A DNA stretch of 5,747 nucleotides from CAZOHN01 sp964579325 (GCA_964579325.1 CAZOHN010000225.1:1-5747), one strand, 5' to 3'. Shown: positions 1 through 5,496, counted from the stretch's first letter. Numbers and translations: made by a program. Notes: generated from the sequence alone by a model not told the origin.

Positions 1-304
1 AGCGGGCGGTCTCCATCGCCTCGTAGAGTTCGCGCGCCATCGGACCCTGGGGTTCGTAGCGGGCGTGGGTGCCTGCGTCGTGAAACTTGCGGCGCAGCGC
101 GAAGGCATCGGCCGTGCCGCGCGCGATCAGCACCTCGTCGCGCGTCATCCGGCGGCTGACCTGGGGCAGGCGGATCGTGTCGGCGCCCATGCCCGGGGGA
201 TCGACCGTGAAGGTGACGTTCACCTCGGGGTCGTCGGCCATGACCTTGGTGGCCTCGGCCAGGGCCTTCTTGAAGGGATCTGCGGGGTTGTCCGATTTCT
301 GCAT
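1..304 (-). CDS. cobT: Cobaltochelatase subunit CobT, N-terminal part (cut by window edge)
   Basis: CobT is one of the three subunits of the aerobic cobaltochelatase CobNST, which inserts cobalt into hydrogenobyrinate a,c-diamide during cytoplasmic cobalamin synthesis. CobT pairs with the AAA+ subunit CobS to form the ATP-driven chaperone-like part. About 101 residues are visible. They start MQKSDNPADPFKKALAEAT and contain the conserved stretch LPQVSRRMTRDEVLIARGTA, followed by FALRRKFHDAGTHARY and the segment around MARELYEAMETAR, all typical of the CobT N-terminus. The C-terminal von Willebrand A/MIDAS domain lies outside the window. I chose the ATG at 302-304 because it gives the usual CobT N-terminus. 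An in-frame ATG at 380-382 would add 26 low-complexity residues and also lacks a good Shine-Dalgarno, so it is less likely. cobS lies on the same strand at the other end of the window. Confidence 0.93.
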   Translation of the reverse strand, partial: MQKSDNPADPFKKALAEATKVMADDPEVNVTFTVDPPGMGADTIRLPQVSRRMTRDEVLIARGTADAFALRRKFHDAGTHARYEPQGPMARELYEAMETAR

Positions 305-391
305 CGACGGGTCCGAGGATGTGGCTGCGGGCGTCCCTCCGGCGTCGGAGCCCTTGGCCGGACTCAAATCATGCCTGCCCATGGGACGCAA

Positions 392-405
392 GTCCGGGGC
401 CGGAC
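392..405. repeat. Inverted repeat GTCCGG-GG-CCGGAC upstream of the kinase gene
   Basis: This is a perfect 6-base inverted repeat with a 2-base spacer, in the divergent region between cobT and the kinase gene. It is built from the same CGGAC core as the 14-base palindrome at 422-435, but with the half-sites in the opposite (diverging) orientation. Its right arm overlaps the degenerate site at 401-414. It may be part of the same regulatory cluster or a chance by-product of overlapping GC-rich half-sites. Confidence 0.35.
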
Positions 406-414
406 CGCGGAGCG
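401..414. promoter_or_regulatory. Degenerate copy of the putative operator (CGGACC-GC-GGAGCG)
   Basis: The left arm matches the CGGACC arm of the perfect palindrome at 422-435 exactly, and the right arm matches 4 of 6 positions. The centres of the two elements are 21 bases apart, about two helical turns, which would place two bound dimers on the same face of DNA. A similar perfect-plus-degenerate pair occurs upstream of the secreted-protein gene. A binding role is inferred. Confidence 0.35.
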
Positions 415-421
415 GATCGGT

Positions 422-435
422 CGGACCAAGGTCCG
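422..435. promoter_or_regulatory. Putative response-regulator operator upstream of the kinase gene (CGGACC-AA-GGTCCG)
   Basis: This is a perfect inverted repeat with 6-base arms and a 2-base centre, 55 bases before the proposed AAGGAAGG ribosome site of the kinase gene. Its exact reverse complement occurs at 2556-2569, just after the response-regulator gene. NarL/LuxR-type regulators bind as dimers to short inverted repeats, so the repeat is a reasonable candidate for the binding site of the regulator encoded at 1888-2544, acting on its own operon and possibly on divergent cobT. The repeat is seen directly; its function is inferred. I could not place a convincing -35/-10 pair nearby. Confidence 0.5.
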
Positions 436-489
436 TTCCACCGGGCGCGCGAGGCGGATAGAGTTGCCGCCAGGCTAGGGCTGTCGCTG

Positions 490-505
490 AAGGAAGGCAC
501 CGATC
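490..505 (+). promoter_or_regulatory. Strong Shine-Dalgarno followed by an ATC codon: possible non-canonical kinase start
   Basis: AAGGAAGG at 490-497 is followed after 5 bases by ATC at 503-505, in frame with the kinase. Reading from that ATC gives a basic N-terminus (IRHNPPWKRW) and then a full first membrane helix joining the annotated kinase start. The frame has a stop at 488-490, and no ATG, GTG or TTG lies between that stop and the GTG at 569. The layout fits either a rare AUC start, as AUU is used in infC, or an ATG changed to ATC by mutation or sequence error. Confidence 0.45.
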
Positions 506-568
506 CGGCACAATCCACCCTGGAAGCGCTGGTCCCTCGCGCTGCAGTTCGCGGTCGCGGGGAGCGTC

Positions 569-1891
569 GTGATGCTCGCCGCCGCGGCGATCCTGGCGGT
601 CTGGGTGGCCGAGCGGATCGAGGCGGGGGTCCTGAGGAATTCCGCGCTCGCGACGGCGCTCTATGTCGAAAGCTTCCTGTCGGTGGAACTTCAGGAACTC
701 GCGACGGATGACGTGCTGTCGAGCGGGGCGCAGGCCGCGCTGGAGGCGATCTTCGTGGGCACACCGCTTGGCGACCGTGTGAAGTCATACAAGATCTGGA
801 TGCCGGGAGGCCGCATCGTGGCGGCGCGCGACCCCGAGAAAGTCGGCCAGATCTATGGCGAGACGCAGAACCTGCTCGATGCGTGGCAGGGCGAGGTCCG
901 CGCGGAGTTCGAAGACCTCGGCGACGCGGAGGACGCAGGCGAAAGCCTGCTGGGGATCCCGCTGCTCGAGATCTACAGCCCCGTGCGCGCCGACAGGTCG
1001 GACCGGATCATCGCGGTCGCCGAGTTCTACGAGGCGGCCCCGCAACTGCGCGACGAACTTGCCGCGGCCCGGCGCAACACGATGGCTGCCGTGTTCGCGG
1101 TGACAACGGCAATGGGCGCGCTGCTGTTCGGCATCGTCCTGCGCGGCAGCCGGACCATCGCGCGGCAACGGGGAGAGCTCGAGGCGCGCCTGTCGGGCAT
1201 GTCGGCGCTGGCTGCGCGGAACGCCACTCTGCGCACGCGCATCCAGCGCGCCGCCGCCCGGAGTTCGGCCTTGCACGAGCAGACCGTGCGCCGGATCGGC
1301 GCCGACCTGCACGACGGGCCGGCACAGCTTCTCGCCTTCGCCGCGCTGCGCCTCGAGACCCTGCGGCATGACGGCCGGGACGGCCGTGCGGCGGCCGAGT
1401 TCGACGCGGTGGACCGCGCGGTCAAGGAGGCGGTGAAGGAGATCCGCACCCTGTCGCGAGGGCTCACGCTGCCCGATCTCGAGGGTTTGCCGCCCTGCCG
1501 CGTCGCCCGGGACGCGGTCGAGGCGCACATGGCCCGCTCCGGCCAGCAGGTGCATCTCGCCTGCGACGTCGACCCCGAGGTGGCGCTTCCCGATGCCGCG
1601 CGCATTTGCGTCTATCGCTTCATCCAGGAGGGGCTCAACAATGTCTGGAAACACGCGGGGCCGGACCCGATGCCGACGGTGACCCTGAGCGTGACGCCGG
1701 GCCTGCTCGTTCTTGCCGTGGCGGATCGGGGCGAGGGATTTCCACCGGCGACGGAGGACGGAGACAGCACCTCGCCCAGACGAATCGGCCTCGCGGCGAT
1801 GCGCGACCGCGTCGAGAGCCTCGGCGGAACCTTCTCTTACGGCAACCGGGCCTCGAGGGGGGCCGAAGTCAGACTGGAGCTCGAACTGTGA
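569..1891 (+). CDS. NarL-family sensor histidine kinase with a periplasmic Cache-like sensor domain
   Basis: This is an inner-membrane sensor kinase that should autophosphorylate on a histidine and pass the phosphate to the regulator encoded immediately downstream. Numbered from GTG 569 (440 residues), it has an N-terminal membrane helix and a periplasmic domain of about 130 residues (about 25-165). That domain's WMPGGRIVAARDP strand-turn and closing IIAVAEFYE strand resemble Cache/PAS-like ligand sensors. A second helix (about 172-192) and a charged, probably coiled-coil linker (about 194-240) follow. The HisKA_3 box RRIGADLHDGPAQLL carries the phospho-accepting His248, and the HATPase domain has the N-box FIQEGLNNVWKHA (351-363), the G-box ADRGEGFP (385-392) and GLAAMRDRVESLGG (407-420). 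The stop overlaps the regulator start by 4 bases (GTGA), indicating translational coupling. GTG 569 and ATG 572 are the only canonical starts, with GGGGAG at 559-564, but they truncate the first helix. The true start may be ATC 503. The ligand is unknown. Confidence 0.9.
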   Translation: MMLAAAAILAVWVAERIEAGVLRNSALATALYVESFLSVELQELATDDVLSSGAQAALEAIFVGTPLGDRVKSYKIWMPGGRIVAARDPEKVGQIYGETQNLLDAWQGEVRAEFEDLGDAEDAGESLLGIPLLEIYSPVRADRSDRIIAVAEFYEAAPQLRDELAAARRNTMAAVFAVTTAMGALLFGIVLRGSRTIARQRGELEARLSGMSALAARNATLRTRIQRAAARSSALHEQTVRRIGADLHDGPAQLLAFAALRLETLRHDGRDGRAAAEFDAVDRAVKEAVKEIRTLSRGLTLPDLEGLPPCRVARDAVEAHMARSGQQVHLACDVDPEVALPDAARICVYRFIQEGLNNVWKHAGPDPMPTVTLSVTPGLLVLAVADRGEGFPPATEDGDSTSPRRIGLAAMRDRVESLGGTFSYGNRASRGAEVRLELEL

Positions 1892-2544
1892 CCGACACCG
1901 AAGCACCCCTGCGCATCGTCATCGCCGACGATCATCCGCTGTTCCGCGAAGGCGTGGTGCGCACGCTCGACGAGGACGGCGGCCTGTCGGTCATCGGTGA
2001 GGCCGGCGATGCGGACGGCGCCGTACGCCTGGCGGCGGAGGGTGCGCCGGATATCCTGCTGCTCGACCTGTCCATGCCGGGGGGCGGGATCAGTGCGCTG
2101 ACCCGCGTCATGGCGCTGCCGGCACCGCCGAAGGTGGTGATCCTGACCGTTTCGGAGGATGACGAGAACGTCCTGGCCGCGCTGAAGGCCGGGGCGGTCG
2201 GATACATCCTGAAGGGCGTTGGGTCGCGCGAACTGGTCGGGATCGTGAAGGACATCGGGTCGGGGCAGAGCTATCTGTCGCCCGCGCTCGCGGTGAAGCT
2301 GCTGCACCAGATGCAGAACCCGTCCCCGCCCGCCCGGCGGGACGACCCGCTCTCGGATCTCAGCAAGCGCGAGGAGGACATCCTTCGGCTGGTCGCGAAG
2401 GGGCTGTCGAACCGCGCGGTCGGCGAGGCGCTGGACCTGCAGGAAAAGACCGTCAAGCACTACATGACCTCGATCCTGCAGAAGCTGCACGTCCGCAACC
2501 GGGTCGAAGCGGTGCTTCTGGCCCGCGATCGCCTGCAGGGTTGA
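1888..2544 (+). CDS. LuxR/NarL-family response regulator
   Basis: This is a cytoplasmic DNA-binding response regulator of 218 residues, the usual length of the NarL/FixJ family, and the cognate partner of the kinase. The receiver domain (about 8-125) has the acidic pair D14-D15 in IVIADDHPLFREGV, the phospho-accepting D60 in LLLDLSMPG, the switch Thr87 in VVILTVSE, aromatic Y106 and the conserved K109 in GYILKG. A linker of about 25 residues leads to a C-terminal LuxR-type helix-turn-helix (about 156-215) with LSKREEDILRLVAKGLSNR and the recognition helix near EKTVKHYMTSILQKL. The GTG start at 1888 overlaps the kinase stop, and the residues just after it (TDTEAPLRIVIADDH) are the typical receiver N-terminus. 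The frame is open further upstream, but that stretch lies inside the kinase gene. Candidate binding sites lie upstream of the kinase and directly after this gene. Targets beyond those are unknown. Confidence 0.94.
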   Translation: MTDTEAPLRIVIADDHPLFREGVVRTLDEDGGLSVIGEAGDADGAVRLAAEGAPDILLLDLSMPGGGISALTRVMALPAPPKVVILTVSEDDENVLAALKAGAVGYILKGVGSRELVGIVKDIGSGQSYLSPALAVKLLHQMQNPSPPARRDDPLSDLSKREEDILRLVAKGLSNRAVGEALDLQEKTVKHYMTSILQKLHVRNRVEAVLLARDRLQG

Positions 2545-2555
2545 GCGGGGGGGAT

Positions 2556-2569
2556 CGGACCTTGGTCCG
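2556..2569. promoter_or_regulatory. Putative operator upstream of the secreted-protein gene (CGGACC-TT-GGTCCG)
   Basis: This perfect inverted repeat is the exact reverse complement of the one at 422-435. It begins 12 bases after the regulator stop and ends 124 bases before the ATG of the small secreted protein. Its recurrence in the only two plausible promoter regions flanking the two-component genes suggests a binding site for that regulator. An alternative is a transcription terminator for the regulator gene, but the 2-base centre is too tight for a good hairpin and no T-tract follows. Confidence 0.5.
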
Positions 2570-2578
2570 GTCGATTGC

Positions 2579-2592
2579 CGGACCTTGGACCC
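2579..2592. promoter_or_regulatory. Second, degenerate operator copy (CGGACC-TT-GGACCC)
   Basis: The left arm and centre repeat the 2556-2569 element exactly, and the right arm matches 4 of 6 positions. Centre-to-centre distance is 23 bases, close to two helical turns, mirroring the 21-base spacing of the pair at 401-435. It is part of a short direct repeat of GGACCTTGG. Regulator binding is inferred. Confidence 0.4.
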
Positions 2593-2693
2593 CGATCGGG
2601 GCGAACTTCGCCAGACTTCGGGCCGTTCACCGCCGCGTCGACACGGGCCATCCTGATCCTGCCAAAACCGGCAGAAAGCAAGGAAACCGCATC

Positions 2694-2915
2694 ATGAAAT
2701 CCCCGCTTCTCGCTCTCACCATCGCCGCTCTCGCCCTCGGGTCCGCGGCACCCGTCTTTGCCTCGGTCTCCGACATCTCCTCGTTCGTCGCCGATCAGGG
2801 CGCCAGCGACATCGACCGCCGGGGCCGTGGCGGCCGCAGCAAGCCCCGCGTTCCGGGCGGTTCGGGCTGCGACGATCCGGGCGACATCCTCGAGCATCCC
2901 GAGTGCGCCGGCTGA
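2694..2915 (+). CDS. Small secreted protein with two cysteines, function unknown
   Basis: The gene encodes 73 residues. ATG 2694 is preceded by AAGGAAA (2680-2686) at a good 7-base spacing. Residues 1-23 form a clear Sec signal peptide (MKSPLL, then a Leu/Ala-rich core ending PVFA) with a likely signal peptidase I cut before SVSD, leaving a mature peptide of about 50 residues. The mature part has a Ser/Asp-rich start, a basic Arg/Gly segment (DRRGRGGRSKPR, about 41-52) and a tail with GGSGCDDPGD and EHPEC holding Cys59 and Cys71. The cysteines could form one disulfide in the periplasm. I recall similar unnamed small proteins in Rhodobacteraceae but assign no function. The gene lies about 150 bases after the regulator, behind two copies of the putative operator, and is followed by a hairpin terminator. 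It is probably its own transcription unit controlled by the two-component system. Confidence 0.8.
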   Translation: MKSPLLALTIAALALGSAAPVFASVSDISSFVADQGASDIDRRGRGGRSKPRVPGGSGCDDPGDILEHPECAG

Positions 2916-2966
2916 AGCCCTGATCCGGGACCGCCTGGCCCCATTCGATCGCACCGCGAAGGAAGC

Positions 2967-2992
2967 AGCGCCCCGCCCCAGTGCGGGGCGTT
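2967..2992 (+). terminator. GC-rich hairpin, probable terminator of the secreted-protein gene
   Basis: CGCCCCGC (2969-2976) and GCGGGGCG (2983-2990) form a perfect 8-base stem with a 6-base loop (CCCAGT). The stem can be extended by a G-T and an A-T pair to 2967-2992. It sits 51 bases after the stop of the secreted-protein gene and 79 bases before the transporter ATG. Only two T residues follow, so termination strength is uncertain, but no gene overlaps it and the position fits. Confidence 0.6.
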
Positions 2993-3070
2993 CGCCCCTG
3001 GCCACGTCCCTTGGCGGGTGGCTGTGACGGGGCCTTTCGCCCGCACCGGGTTTCGGGCAGGAAGGCGGCG

Positions 3071-4312
3071 ATGACGCGCCTCCTTGCCTATCTCCACGAC
3101 AATGCGCTCTGGCTCTCGACGGGGTTCCTGCTGACCTTCATGTCGAGTTTCGGCCAGACCTTCCTGATCGCCGTCTTCGCGGCGGACATCCGGGAGGACT
3201 TCGGGCTGTCGCATGGCGGCTGGGGCGGACTCTATGCGATCGGGACGATGGCGGCCGCGCTGGCCATGATGGTGGCGGGCGGTGCGACCGACAGGTTCCG
3301 GGTGCGCCACCTCGGGGTGGTGATCCTGCTGGGGCTGGCGGGGGCGGCGGTGTTCCTGCCGCTTGCCGGAGGCCTTTGGTCGCTGACGCTGGCGATCTTC
3401 CTGCTGCGGTTCTTCGGGCAGGGGATGATGGGGCACACCGCGATGGTCGCGATGAGCCGCTGGTTCGCGGCGACGCGCGGGCGTGCGGTGTCGATCGCGG
3501 GGCTGGGGTTCTCGGCGGGCGAGGCGGTGTTGCCGCTGGTGATGGTGGCGTTCCTGGGGCTGTTCGACTGGAGGACCGTCTGGTTCGGCATCGCCGCGTT
3601 CCTGGCGGTCGTCGGCCCGATCCTGTTCGTCATGCTGCGCCATGAGCGCACGCCGCAGTCCTTCGCCTCCACTCCGGGCCGCGCCGGGATGGCGGGGCGG
3701 CATTGGACCCGGGCCATGGCGCTGCGGCATCCGCTGTTCTGGGCGCTGGTGCCCGTGCTGATCGGGCAATCGGCCTGGAATACCGCCTTCTTCTTCCACC
3801 AGGTCCATGTGGCCGAGGCGAAGGGCCTGACCCATGCGCAATTCGTCTCGCTGTTTCCGCTCTATTCGCTGGTGAGCGTCACGTTCATGCTGCTTGCAGG
3901 CTGGCTCTGCGACCGGATCGGGGTTGCGCGAATCGCCGTTGTCGCGCTGGTGCCGGTGGTCGCGGGGTATCTGGTGCTGGCCGGCCCGGCGCCGGGATCG
4001 CTCGCGGCGATGGGGCTGGCGCTTGTGCTGATCGGGGCGACGGTGGGGATGAACGGCACGCTCATGGGGGCGATCTGGGCCGAGTTCTACGGCACCGCGC
4101 ACGTGGGCGCGATCCGGTCGATGACGGCCTTCGCGATGGTCGGCGGAAGCGCCATTGGTCCTGTCGTGACCGGGGCGCTGATCGACCGGGGGATCGACTT
4201 TCCCGCCCAGTCGCTGGCGATCGCGCTCTATTTTGCGGGAGCGGCGGGGCTGATGGCGGCGGTGGTCACCCTGTCTGCGCGGAGCCTGCCACCCCGGGAG
4301 GCGGAGGCCTGA
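3071..4312 (+). CDS. Major facilitator superfamily (MFS) transporter, substrate unknown
   Basis: This is a polytopic inner-membrane carrier of 413 residues, the usual size for 12-helix MFS_1 proteins. Hydrophobic helices run through both halves: about 14-36, 50-70, 80-100, 103-123, 140-162 and 168-188, then six more between about 223 and 402. They are separated by a central cytoplasmic loop (about 190-218) rich in basic residues. The loop after helix 2 carries a motif A-like GGATDRFRVRHLG (70-82), and the equivalent loop in the second half carries GWLCDRIGVAR (277-287). ATG 3071 follows AGGAAGG (3059-3065) at 5 bases. The open frame extends back to 2981, but that stretch reads through the terminator and leader. 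The overall look is that of the organic-anion or oxalate/formate-type MFS groups, but the substrate cannot be read from sequence. The gene is separated from the secreted-protein gene by a terminator and converges with the next gene at only 7 bases. Confidence 0.9.
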   Translation: MTRLLAYLHDNALWLSTGFLLTFMSSFGQTFLIAVFAADIREDFGLSHGGWGGLYAIGTMAAALAMMVAGGATDRFRVRHLGVVILLGLAGAAVFLPLAGGLWSLTLAIFLLRFFGQGMMGHTAMVAMSRWFAATRGRAVSIAGLGFSAGEAVLPLVMVAFLGLFDWRTVWFGIAAFLAVVGPILFVMLRHERTPQSFASTPGRAGMAGRHWTRAMALRHPLFWALVPVLIGQSAWNTAFFFHQVHVAEAKGLTHAQFVSLFPLYSLVSVTFMLLAGWLCDRIGVARIAVVALVPVVAGYLVLAGPAPGSLAAMGLALVLIGATVGMNGTLMGAIWAEFYGTAHVGAIRSMTAFAMVGGSAIGPVVTGALIDRGIDFPAQSLAIALYFAGAAGLMAAVVTLSARSLPPREAEA

Positions 4313-4319
4313 GGCCGGG

Positions 4320-4760
4320 TCAGAGACCGGCCAGCAGCCGGTCGCAGTCGGCGATGTAGGCCTCCGCTCGGCTGCGGGCATGGCTTGAGTCTGGCCCCGG
4401 GCGGCCCCAGGTCGCGCGGTCGAGCAACTGGCGTTGGGCGGCCTTGGCCTCGATCCGCCAGGCCATCGCCCGCGAGGCCCAGGCGGGGTCGGGCAGGGGC
4501 AGGGCGGCCTCGGTGAGGTCGGCCAGCAGGTCGCGCCGGCGTGCGGCGGCGACGGAGGCGGGGCCGTCGACGACCCAGAGGTACTCCATGAGGGCCGAGT
4601 AGCGCCCCGTGCAATCGGCGAACATGCGGGCAAGGTCGGTGGCGGGCAGTGACTGGGCCGCGCCGGGACGGGCCGGGGCGAGGGCGGCCCCGGAGGCGAC
4701 CCCGATGGCGGCGGCGAGGGCCGCGAGACGCTGTCTCCATCTGCCCGGATGCGTGAACAT
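4320..4760 (-). CDS. Exported hypothetical protein between cobS and cobT
   Basis: The gene encodes 146 residues from ATG 4760. That start gives a compact signal peptide: basic RWRQR, a hydrophobic core LAALAAAIGVASGAALA, and a likely cut after GAA (residue 35) before QSLP. An upstream in-frame ATG (4788-4790) would add ten residues and spoil the signal-peptide layout, and neither start has a clear Shine-Dalgarno. The mature protein is about 110 residues and looks mostly helical. It begins TDLARMFADCTGRYSALMEYLW and ends AEAYIADCDRLLAGL, with Cys50 and Cys139 possibly forming a disulfide. I recall similar proteins in Rhodobacteraceae, but no function is known to me. It lies on the same strand as cobS and cobT and converges with the MFS gene, with no obvious terminator in the 7-base gap. 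Confidence 0.78.
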   Translation of the reverse strand: MFTHPGRWRQRLAALAAAIGVASGAALAPARPGAAQSLPATDLARMFADCTGRYSALMEYLWVVDGPASVAAARRRDLLADLTEAALPLPDPAWASRAMAWRIEAKAAQRQLLDRATWGRPGPDSSHARSRAEAYIADCDRLLAGL

Positions 4761-4912
4761 GGGAACAGAGTGGAGACAAACCGTGATCATGGCGTTAACC
4801 GACCGTCCGGTACGGCGCGAAAGGCCGCCTCCCGCCGCGCGGGGCTGTCAGCCGTGATCGGCAGGGATGTTCGCAAACTGCCCATGGAATGCACCATGAT
4901 GCCAGAATACGG

Positions 4913-4922
4913 CGAAATTTCG
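4913..4922. repeat. 10-base palindrome CGAAATTTCG
   Basis: This is a perfect palindrome in the 234-base gap between the two minus-strand exported-protein genes, in one of the few A/T-rich patches of the window. It lies about 150 bases upstream of the 4760 start. It could be a regulator site or part of a promoter region, but a palindrome this short may also be chance. Apart from a weak ACCCC/GGGGT hairpin (about 4930-4948) and the CGCCCCGGGGCG palindrome (4955-4966), I see no other clear element in this gap. Confidence 0.25.
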
Positions 4923-4994
4923 GGCAGTCACCCCGTCGCGTGAGGGGTCAGGCGCGCCCCGGGGCGGCCTGCCGTCAGTCGCAGGGCGCGTGGC

Positions 4995-5366
4995 TCAGGG
5001 CAAATCGACGGTGAGTTCGGCGCCGCCCCAGCCCTCGACGCTGTCGCGCGCCCGCACGCGCACCTGCGCGACGCCCTCCGGCACGGTCACGCCCGAGAGG
5101 CTGCGGGTGAAGGGCTGTTCCTCGACATGCGGATGGGCGAGCTCCCGCGTGCCGAGCACCTTGCCGTCGGGCGCCAGCACCTCCCAGCGGTCGGCGTACT
5201 TGTCCCAGCCCGTCTCGTCCGAGCGCACGGTCACGGCGAAGGCGTAGGTCCCGTCCGCCGCGCGCGTGACATCGACGCCGACCACGTCGGCGGGCGCGGC
5301 CAAGGCCGGGGCGGCAAGGGCGAGCAGTGCGGCGAGGGCGCCGGGGAGGAGAGGTATGCGAGCCAT
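4995..5366 (-). CDS. Exported hypothetical protein downstream of cobS
   Basis: The gene encodes 123 residues. Residues 1-23 are a clear Sec signal peptide (MARIPLLPGALAALLALAAP, ending ALA) with cleavage before APADVV. The mature protein of about 100 residues alternates hydrophobic and polar residues as in a beta-sandwich: YAFAVTVRSDETGWDKYADR leads to WEVLAPDGKVLGTREL, then HPHVEEQPFTRSLSGV, RVRARDSVEGWGG and a final ELTVDLP. It has no cysteines. I recall this type as a conserved Rhodobacteraceae protein encoded next to cobS, but its function is unknown to me. It might bind a ligand or another envelope protein, and a link to cobalt or corrin handling would be speculation from position alone. 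ATG 5364-5366 gives the right signal peptide, although no good Shine-Dalgarno precedes it. It is separated from cobS by 130 bases containing a hairpin. Confidence 0.85.
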   Translation of the reverse strand: MARIPLLPGALAALLALAAPALAAPADVVGVDVTRAADGTYAFAVTVRSDETGWDKYADRWEVLAPDGKVLGTRELAHPHVEEQPFTRSLSGVTVPEGVAQVRVRARDSVEGWGGAELTVDLP

Positions 5367-5469
5367 GCGCGGGTGATAGCAGGATCCCGATCGCGGCGCA
5401 GTTCACTGTCGCGCGAGCATTGCCGTTTGCGCACGACGCTGCACGGGAAGGCCGGGTCCGGGGGCCGTT

Positions 5470-5490
5470 GCCCCGCCGGGCGGGCGGGGC
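5470..5490 (-). terminator. GC-rich hairpin after cobS, possible terminator
   Basis: GCCCCGCC (5470-5477) and GGCGGGGC (5483-5490) form an 8-base perfect stem with a 5-base loop, starting 6 bases after the cobS stop on the minus strand. No T-tract follows on that strand, so it may be a weak terminator or an mRNA 3' end stabiliser rather than a full stop. Its position suggests that cobS is at least partly uncoupled from the exported-protein gene downstream. Confidence 0.5.
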
Positions 5491-5496
5491 CGTCTC

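Noticed and set aside
305..382. Extended CobT start at ATG 380-382
   Set aside because: The extra 26 residues are low-complexity and not typical of CobT, and no good ribosome binding site precedes that ATG. The 302-304 start gives the usual N-terminus.
65..478. Plus-strand open frames covering the cobT region
   Set aside because: The minus strand encodes a clear CobT N-terminus over 1-304, and the plus-strand translations look like shadows with no conserved features.
785..1906. Long minus-strand open frame (373 codons) opposite the histidine kinase
   Set aside because: The kinase on the plus strand has all the expected motifs. The antisense translation is compositionally biased and matches no family I recognise.
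3030..3058. Two mutually exclusive short hairpins (GGGC/GCCC and GCCCG/CGGGC) in the MFS leader, as a possible attenuator or riboswitch
   Set aside because: Stems of 4-5 bases are expected by chance in such GC-rich DNA, and nothing matches a riboswitch core that I know.
2981..3070. Upstream extension of the MFS gene to a GTG at 2981
   Set aside because: It would begin inside the terminator stem and add a non-hydrophobic Arg/Gly/Pro stretch. ATG 3071 has a strong AGGAAGG site.
2795..4633. Very long minus-strand open frame (612 codons) opposite the MFS transporter
   Set aside because: The translation is low-complexity (Arg, Pro, His, Gln rich), runs across the transporter gene, a terminator and part of another gene, and has no recognisable domain. 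It is a typical GC-rich antisense shadow of a real gene.
4749..4943. Small plus-strand open frames in the gap between the exported-protein genes
   Set aside because: They have no ribosome binding site, no recognisable signal or domain, and partly overlap the start of the minus-strand exported-protein gene.
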